The notes under the pieces were generated by a model, which saw only the letters and a list, made by a program, of their open reading frames with translations, was not told where the DNA came from and searched no databases. From Neoarius graeffei (Eukaryota; Chordata; Actinopteri; Siluriformes; Ariidae), in contig NC_083587.1 in NCBI RefSeq assembly GCF_027579695.1, positions 45,931,232 to 45,995,231 of the forward strand: 64,000 bases of DNA. The letters run 5' to 3'. Both the position numbers and the translations under genes were made by a program. Positions 56,600 through 64,000 of the stretch are shown one piece after another (position 1 is the stretch's first letter; each line of letters begins with the position of its first letter).

Positions 56600-58938
56600 G
56601 TAACTCACCGCTTTAACACACGGTTTGCTTGGTTTTCATTTCTCCACCCCGTCGTGAGGAACTTGTAATCCAAGCTTCCTTCACAAAACCGCTTCTCTTT
56701 TCACTGGAAAAGATATAAAATAAGCTTCCCGCCTAATTTCAGTACCTCAGAACTCACTCTTAGCTCGAGTATCAGATCAGATGTTCATTTACATTGAGGT
56801 CTAAGGACTATTTAATGGTGTTGTCAGTGTTTAACCAGGTGATGGCAGTTAAAGAGCTTCCTGTTAGCTTCCTAATAGCCTTAAGAGATTGTCTGTCTTT
56901 AGTGACCTACAGTATCTTTTTCTCAAGAAGACTCTCTGAGAAAGAGTTTCTTCGTGAACAAACTGAAATGCCTAATAAGGAGAAAGCAAGCACTGGCATC
57001 AGGATTATGACGTCATCAGCTGGTCAGTAACGCCAGATTATCAATCTCAGGATCAGATTACTCAATATTTTTACTCTTCAGAGCAGTCCCCAGGACGGCA
57101 TGGTGGTGTCGTGGTTAGCACTGTTGCCTCACAGCAAGAAGGTCCTGGGTTCGAGCCCAGCGGCTGACGAGGGCCTTTTTGTATGGAGTTTGCATGCTGT
57201 CCGTGTTGGTTTCCTCCGGATGCTCTGGTTTTTTTTTTTTTTTTTTTAAGAGAGAAACCTTTCTTCGTCATATGCACATTTCAAGCACAGTGAAATTCAT
57301 CCTCTGCATTTAACCCATCTGAAGCAGTGAACACACGCACACACTCGGAGCAGTGGGCAGCCACACCAGAGCGCCCGGTGAGCAGTCAGGGTTTCGGTAC
57401 CTTGCTCAAGGGCACCTCAGCCCAAGGCCGCCCCACGTCAACCTAACTGCATGTCTTTGGATTGTGGGGGAAACCCACACAGACACGGAGAGAACATGCA
57501 AACCCCACACAGAAAGGCCCTCGCCGGGTTTGAACCCGGAACCTTCTACCTGTAGTGGTGCTAACCACTACACCACCGTGCCGCTGGTTTCCCCCCAAAG
57601 GCTTCCTAATAGCCTTAAGAGATTGTCTGTCTTTAGTGACCTACAGTATCTTTTTCTCAAGAAGACTCTCTGAGAAAGAGTTTCTTCGTGAACAAACTGA
57701 AATGCCTAATAAGGAGAAAGCAAGCACTGGCATCAGGATTATGACGTCATCAGCTGGTCAGTAACGCCAGATTATCAATCTCAGGATCAGATTACTCAAT
57801 ATTTTTACACGTCAGAGCGGTCCCCAGGACGGCATGGTGGTGTCGTGGTTAGCACTGTTGCCTCACAGCAAGAAGGTCCTGGGTTCGAGCCCAGCGGCTG
57901 ACGAGGGCCTTTTTGTATGGAGTTTGCATGCTGTCCGTGTTGGTTTCCTCTGGGTGCTCTGGTTTTTTTTTTTTTTAAGAGAGAAACCTTTCTTCGTCAT
58001 ATGCACATTTCAAGCACAGTGAAATTCATCCTCTGCATTTAACCCATCTGAAGCAGTGAACACACGCACACACTCGGAGCAGTGGGCAGCCACACCAGAG
58101 TGCCCGGGGAGCAGTCAGGGTTTCGGTACGTTGCTCAAGGGCACCTCAGCCCAAGGCCGCCCCACGTCAACCTAACTGCATGTCTTTGGATTGTGGGGGA
58201 AACCCACACAGACACGGGGAGAACATGCAAACTCCACACAGAAAGGCCCTCGCCGGCCGCTGGGTTTGAACCCGGAACCTTCTACCTGTAGTGGTGCTAA
58301 CCACTACACCACCGTGCCGCTGGTTTCCCCCCAAAGGCTTCCTAATAGCCTTAAGAGATTGTCTGTCTTTAGTGACCTACAGTATCTTTTTCTCAAGAAG
58401 ACTCTCTGAGAAAGAGTTTCTTCGTGAACAAACTGAAATGCCTAATAAGGAGAAAGCAAGCACTGACATCAGGATTATGACGTCATCAGCTGGTCAGTAA
58501 CGTCAGATTATCAATCTCAGGATCAGATTACTCAATATTTTTACTCTTCAGAGCGGTCCCCAGGACGGCATGGTGGTGTCGTGGTTAGCACTGTTGCCTC
58601 ACAGCAAGAAGGTCCTGGGTTCGAGCCCAGCGGCTGACGAGGGCCTTTTTGTATGGAGTTTGCCTGCTGTCCGTGTTGGTTTCCTCCGGGTGCTCTGGTT
58701 TTTTTTTTTTTAAAGAGAGAAACCTTTCTTCGTCATATGCACATTTCAAGCACAGTGAAATTCATCCTCTGCATTTAACCTATCTGAAGCAGTGAACACA
58801 CTCGGAGCAGTGGGCAGCCACACCAGAGCGCCCGGGGAGCAGTCAGGGTTCCGGTACCTTGCTCAAGGGCACCTCAGCCCAAGGCCGCCCCACGTCAACC
58901 TAACTGCATGTCTTTGGATTGTGGGGGAAACCCACACA

Positions 58939-59484
58939 TACCCCTTTTCCACCAAATCAGTTCCATGGCTGGCTTGGAGCCAGTGCTGGTTCACAACTCG
59001 TTCAACTTGCGAGCCAGCTGAGAACCAGTTTGCTTTTCCATAGCTCGCGGAGCTACGTCAGTTACGTCGCTGTATACGTCAGTTACGTCGCTGTATACGT
59101 CATTACGTTGCTGTATACGTCAGTTACGTCGCTACGTTTGCATAAACCTTGGCGCGAATATTGAAGCAAAAACAGCACGGAAGCAGCAGCAGCAACAACA
59201 ACAACAATAATAATGGATGACTTCGCGTTTGTACAGCTGCTGCTTCTCGTCGCTTAAAAATGGCGATCTTTCGCAGTCTTGTTATTGTTGTTGGTCTTAA
59301 CAACTCCGCCCCCCCGCTGACATAAGCGGTTCTTTCCTCTGGCCCATCAGAGAGTTGGTGCTAGCCTGGAACCGGTTTTTCTGGCCCCAGAGCCAGTTCT
59401 TTGTCAGTGGAAACGGAGAACCCGGTTCCAAACTAAGCACTGGCCCTGAACCAGCCCTGGAACTGCTTTGGTGGAAAAGGGGCA
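58939..59484. mobile_element. TIR element inserted in an array unit, 3-bp ACA duplication
   Basis: Ends TACCCCTTTTCCACCAAA and TTTGGTGGAAAAGGGGCA. ACA at 58936-58938 and 59485-59487. Neighbouring units lacking it (for example near 57475 and 58205) show the empty site CACACAGACACGG. Inside are four copies of a 20-21-bp unit with TACGTCAGTTACGTCGCTG and a short frame MDDFAFVQLLLL. Superfamily is uncertain. Confidence 0.85.
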
Positions 59485-60222
59485 ACAGACACAGGGAGAA
59501 CATGCAAACCCCACACAGAAAGGCCCTTGCTGGCCGCTGGGTTTGAACCCGGAACCTTCTACCTGTAGTGGTGCTAACCACTACACCACCATGCCGCTGG
59601 TTTCCCCCCAAAGGCTTCCTAATAGCCTTAAGAGATTGTCTGTCTTTAGTGACCTACAGTATCTTTTTCTGAAGAAGACTCTCTGAGAAAGAGTTTCTTC
59701 GTGAACAAACTGAAATGCCTAATAAGGAGAAAGTAAGCACTGACATCAGGATTATGACGTCATCAGCTGGTCAGTAACGCCAGATTATCAATCTCAGGAT
59801 CAGATTACTCAATATTTTTACTCATCAGAGCGGTCCCCAGGACGGCATGGTGGTGTCGTGGTTAGCACTGTTGCCTCACAGCAAGAAGGTCCTGGGTTCG
59901 AGCCCAGCGGCCGACGAGGGCCATTTTGTATGGAGTTTGCATGCTGTCCGTGTTGGTTTCCTCTGGGTGCTCTGGTTTTTTTGTTTTTTTTTTTTAAGAG
60001 AGAAACCTTTATTCGTCATATGCACACTTCAAGCACAGTGAAATTCATCCTCTGCATTTAACCCATCTGAAGCAGTGAACCACACTCGGAGCAGTGGGCA
60101 GCCACACCAGAGCGCCCGGGGAGCAGTCAGGGTTTCGGTACCTTGCTCAAGGGCACCTCAGCCCAAGGCTGCCCCACGTCAACCTAACTGCATGTCTTTG
60201 GATTGTGGGGGAAACCCACACA

Positions 60223-60745
60223 TACCCCTTTTCCACCAAATCAGTTCCATGGCTGGTTCGGAGCCAGTGCTGGTTCACAACTCGTTCAACTTGCGAGCCA
60301 GCTGAGAGCCAGTTTGTTTTTCCATAGCTCGCGGAGCTACGTCAGTTACGTCGCTGTATACGTCAGTTACGTCGCTGTATACGTCAGTTACGTCGCTACG
60401 TTTGCATAAACCTTGGCGCGAATATTGAAGCAAAAACAACACGGAAGCAGCAGCAGCAACAACAACAATAATAATAATGGATGACTTCGCGTTTGTAAAG
60501 CTGCTGCTTCTTGTCGCTTAAAAATGGCGATCTTTCGCGGTCTTATTGTTGTTGGTCTTAACAACTCCGCCCCCCCGCTGACGTAAGCGGTTCTTTCCTC
60601 TGGCCCAGCAGAGAGTTGGTGCTAGCCTGGAACCGGTTTTTCTGGCCCCAGAGCCAGTTCTTTGTCAGTGGAAACGGAGAACCCGGTTCCAAACTAAGCA
60701 CTGGCCCCGAACCAGCCCTGGAACTGCTTTGGTGGAAAAGGGGCA
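60223..60745. mobile_element. Second copy of the same TIR element at the same site
   Basis: Same junctions in a different array unit (ACA at 60220-60222 and 60746-60748). It has one fewer of the TACGTCAGTTACGTCGCTG repeats. Because position within the unit is identical, it arose by duplication of the unit, not by a second insertion. Confidence 0.85.
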
Positions 60746-62231
60746 ACAGACACGGGGAGAACATGCAAACTCCACACAGAAAGGCCCTTGCCAGCCGCTG
60801 GGTTCAAACCCGGAACCTTCTACCTGTAGTGGTGCTAACCACTACACCACCGTGCCGCTGGTTTCCCCCCAAAGGCTTCCTAATAGCCTTAAGAGATTGT
60901 CTGTCTTTAGTGACCTACAGTATCTTTTTCTCAAGAAGACTCTCTGAGAAAGAGTTTCCTCGTGAACAAACTGAAATGCCTAATAAGGAGAAAGCAAGCA
61001 CTGGCATCAGGATTATGACGTCATCAGCTGGTCAGTAACGCCAGATTATCAATCTCAGGATCAGATTACTCAATATTTTTACACATCAGAGCGGTCCCCA
61101 GGACGGCATGGTGGTGTCGTGGTTAGCACTGTTGCCTCACAGCAAGAAGGTCCTGGGTTCGAGCCCAGTGGCCGATGAGGGCCTTTTTGTATGGAGCTTG
61201 CATGCTGTCCATGTTGGTTTCCTCCGGGTGCTCTGGTTTCCCCCAAAGGCTTCCTAATAGCCTTAAAAGATTGTCTTTAGTGATCTACAGTATCTTTCTC
61301 AAGAAGACTCTCTGAGGACAGGTTCAAGAGTTTCCTCATAAACAAAAAAGAAGAAAAGAAAGTAAGCACAGCTTTATTCATCACACACTTGTGAAATTTC
61401 CTCTCTGCATTTAACCCATCTGAAGCAGTGAGAACACACACGTGTGAGAAATGAGCGCGCACACATACTCAGAGCAGTGGGCAGCCATGCTAACAGCACC
61501 CGGGGAGCAGTTGGGAGTTAGGTGCCTCACTCAAGGGCACCTCAGCCCAAGCCATATTAACCTAACCTGCATGTCTTTGGATTGTAGGGGAAACCGGAGC
61601 ACCCGGGGGAAACCCACGCAGATACGGGGAGAACATGCAAACTCCACACAGAAGGGCCCTTGCCAGCTGCTGGGTTCGAACCCAGAACCTTCTTGCTGTG
61701 AGGCGACCATGCTAACCACTACACAACTGTGCCGCCCCAAACAAACAAACTGGAATGCCTAATAAGGAGAAAGCAAGCACTGACATTAAAATGCCTGGCT
61801 TCAGGATTATGACGACATCAAGGCGACACTGCTGGTCAGTAATGCCAGATTATCCATATCAGGATCAGATTACTCAATATTTTTACTTTTCAGAGTGGTC
61901 CCCAGGACGGCATGGTGGTGTCGTGCTGAGCACTGTCGCCTCACAGTAAGAAGGTCCTGGGTTCGAGCCCAGCGGCCGACGAGGGCCTTTCTGTATGGAG
62001 TTTGCATGTTCTCCCTGTGTCTGTGTGGGTTTCCTCCGGGTGCTCTGGTTTCCCGTACAATCCAAAGACATGCAGGTTAGGTTAATTGGTGGCTCTAAAT
62101 TGACCGTAGGTGTGAGTGTGAATGGTTGTTTGTGTCAGCCCTGTGTACCCCACCTCTTGCCCATAGTCAGCTGGGATAGGCTCCAGCTTGCCTGTGACTC
62201 TTTAGGACAGGATAAGCGGCGACAGATAATG

Positions 62232-63492
62232 GATGGGAGTGGTCCCCATATCAAATTAGGCCATCAAAGTGACATAAATTCTTGGTTGGGAGACCGGCAA
62301 CAAACACTACAAGTTCGACCCTGACAAATCATTGTTCAGGTTCTTGCGTGTGTCGTCGGGGAGGAGGGTCAGGAAATTGGCGATCAAGGAGCACGTCGTA
62401 GGAGTTTTCAAACTAAGAGAGAAAACTAGAAAAATTCTGACGTGCTTGACTTTCATCAGGGTGTTATTGGGCGTCTTAGATGCCACATCGCTGTTCTTTG
62501 ATTATGTCACGCGAAAAGGTTTGTCCTTTTCATTGGATATTTCTCGATAAAATCATGTCAAAATCTGGCTGAATTAGTGTAGTGTAGTCTAGTCCCAGCG
62601 TAAGTCGGCAATCAGGCTCATGGGATGTGACAGCTGCTGCAACGTCTCCTGGATTTGATTACACTTGAAGCTCGGCGTTTTTGAAGATTCAGTATGGTGC
62701 TTGATTGATCATGCAGTCGGATGATGCTCTTGCAGCTCGGTAATCACTCACATGTCCATTAGGAGATTACAGAGCGTGTTTGGCTGTCTGGACAGCGCCA
62801 GCCAGGATCTGATCTGGACAAATCCAGATTTAATATTAGTAAAAGGTTTGATATTCGTAAAAGAGAATGAGGCTTCCAATATTATTTTTTTCTTCTGTTT
62901 AGTTACATAAGCTGTTGATGTGACTGTCACCTGTGTGTTTATTTCACTCATCCAACAACCGGAGGGAATAAAACAGAGGTGTAGTGATGGGACGATTTGG
63001 AGAAGGCCATTGATTTGATTTAAAAGGGAATGAATTAAGAGTTGAGACAATTCACAACAAATAGATTATCAATTACAATTGTTCATAAAATGCATTATTG
63101 TTATTACTGAAAAAAGTGCAAACATTCATATTTTATAACTGATGTATAAATAGGATTGGAAGGTGATATTTCTGTCATCGTTTACAAATAAACGTTAGAC
63201 CGACCCCAAATTCAGACCAAACTTAATTACTTATCAGTCTAAATCTAATGCTACTGTATCATTTTTTTATTGTTGTAGCAGATTCAGTGATATTGTAAAA
63301 TCAAATTGAATCAAAATTGTGTTGGATGGAAGCGTGAGGTTTACACTATGGCTGTCATGAATATCATTTTCAACAGAGGACAGCGGCTCAGTGCATGAAG
63401 AGTAGTGGTACTACTATTACTACTAAGGCCATCCTTAAAAAAAAATCCGTTTCCTGTCCACCGGGTGAGCAAAAAAATTTTCGGGAGGGAGG

Positions 63493-63500
<8 letters not shown>
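62232..63500. other. No gene seen; possible intron of the downstream gene
   Basis: Mostly single-copy-looking DNA without recognised domains or splice pairs. If the first-exon reading at 56.6 kb is right, this is its first intron. Confidence 0.45.

Positions 63501-63546
<46 letters not shown>
63501..63546. repeat. AT microsatellite
   Basis: 23 uninterrupted AT units, directly abutting a truncated V-SINE. Confidence 0.97.
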
Positions 63547-63550
<4 letters not shown>

Positions 63551-63665
63551 GTGATGACCTGGCGACTTGTCCAGGGTGTACCCCGCCTTTCGTCCGTAGT
63601 CAGCTGGGATAGGCTCCAGCTTGCCTGCGACCCTGTAGAAGGATAAAGCGGCTAGAGGAGATGAG
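63547..63665 (+). mobile_element. 5'-truncated V-SINE
   Basis: Starts CCCTGTGATGACCTGG, practically the same point as the copy at 33445, and has the same GTAGAAGGATAAAG variant. No clear duplication because of the flanking AT and GATA runs. Confidence 0.88.
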
Positions 63666-64000
63666 ATATATAGATAGATAGATGGATGGATAAGAAATCG
63701 TTTGCTTTTTCTTTCAGTACTTTTTTTATTACAAAAGCAGACACATTTAATAAAATGACAGTTTAATCAACTGAAACTTGTACAAAAACTTTAAGTTAGC
63801 ATTTTAAATGCTGGCTGCAACATTTGCAAAACTTTTACAAAGGTACTTAAAATGTCCGACACACGGACTTTTTGTATTTCTAAATTGACCGTTAGGCCTA
63901 GTTCGGATGAAATTACACTATTAAAATGATCACTGAATGATTTGTTTTTCTGAATCTTTACTATTTTGTTGTTCGCTAGAATACCATTTTGTGATTTCAT
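63666..64000. other. No gene seen
   Basis: AT-rich sequence to the window edge. Confidence 0.45.

Larger units (their letters stand above)
56846..62231 (+). repeat. Tandem array of V-SINE head plus non-SINE segment
   Basis: CGGCATGGTGGTG recurs at 57095, 57831, 58565, 59843, 61108 and 61906, giving steps of 736, 734, 1278, 1265 and 798 bp. Each unit has the non-SINE segment (GCTTCCTAATAGCCTTAA to CAGAGCGGTCCCCAGGA, about 290 bp), then a V-SINE head and partial core. Most also hold a reversed V-SINE variant with GTACCTTGCTCAAGGGCACC. Only the last unit ends with a complete V-SINE 3' part (to about 62231). The repeated ORF FLIALRDCLSLVTYSIFF comes from the unit and is not recognised as a protein. 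Confidence 0.9.

Noticed and set aside
56794-57030. Repeated frame FLIALRDCLSLVTYSIFF...MPNKEKASTG as a tandem gene family
   Set aside because: Identical frame in every array unit with near-equal conservation of all positions. No known domain, and it overlaps repeat joints.
62285-62310. 5S rRNA-like stretch TTGGTTGGGAGACCGG
   Set aside because: Only a short part of the 5S 3' region is similar, and the 5S internal promoter boxes are missing, so neither a gene nor a 5S-derived SINE can be supported.

Overview
The window is vertebrate nuclear DNA from a ray-finned fish. The evidence is V-SINE-type retroposons, a Rex3-type LINE, several teleost Tc1-like, hAT, Harbinger-like and TTAA-target DNA transposons, and one spliced vertebrate gene. 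The repeat mix would fit a catfish-like teleost, but I cannot fix the species. There is no bacterial or viral organisation.

Host genes. One gene can be read completely: ino80c (INO80 chromatin-remodelling complex subunit C), on the minus strand. It has five coding exons (19300-19085, 15897-15796, 15577-15466, 15384-15317, 6228-6097) with consensus splice sites, and the parts add up to an uninterrupted 209-residue frame. Its last intron (6229-15316) is filled with nested transposons. At about 55.9-56.6 kb a CpG-rich block ends in a good splice donor (GT at 56600). I read it as the promoter and non-coding first exon of a plus-strand gene whose coding exons lie past the right edge. By mammalian synteny (INO80C and GALNT1 lie head to head) galnt1 is the best guess, but this is inference.

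Layout. 1-5.8 kb: a tandem repeat, V-SINEs and a small hAT relic. 6.1-19.3 kb: ino80c; intron 4 holds a Tc1-type MITE broken open by a Crypton-like element, a Tc1 copy, a TIR MITE and an unclassified TIR element with a SWIM/YqaJ-type exon and a very large palindrome; intron 1 holds a tRNA-type SINE, a Harbinger MITE and an internally duplicated MITE sitting in a dead LINE. 19.4-24.4 kb: a hAT with two V-SINEs inside it, an inverted SINE junction, a composite multi-head SINE and a second Crypton-like copy. 24.6-35.6 kb: hAT relics, SINEs, microsatellites and a deeply nested LINE relic. 35.6-38.9 kb: an apparently full-length Rex3-type LINE with an intact 1057-residue ORF and a 12-bp target duplication. 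39-50 kb: Tc1 relics, a Tc1 copy containing a Harbinger-type MITE, a TTAA-target element with a THAP-domain exon, and more SINEs. 50.7-55.85 kb: a 5-kb satellite of tandem V-SINE monomers. 56.8-62.2 kb: a second tandem array, made of a V-SINE head fused to a non-SINE segment and carrying two younger insertions. 62.2-64 kb: mostly single-copy sequence.

The window is therefore one compact chromatin gene, probably one upstream promoter, and layers of mobile DNA. Target-site duplications and empty-site paralogues inside the window allow the order of many insertions to be worked out. The most unusual items are the composite SINE that appears to have moved as one unit, the V-SINE satellite, the SINE junction carrying an inverted copy of its own target, and the palindromic SWIM/YqaJ element.
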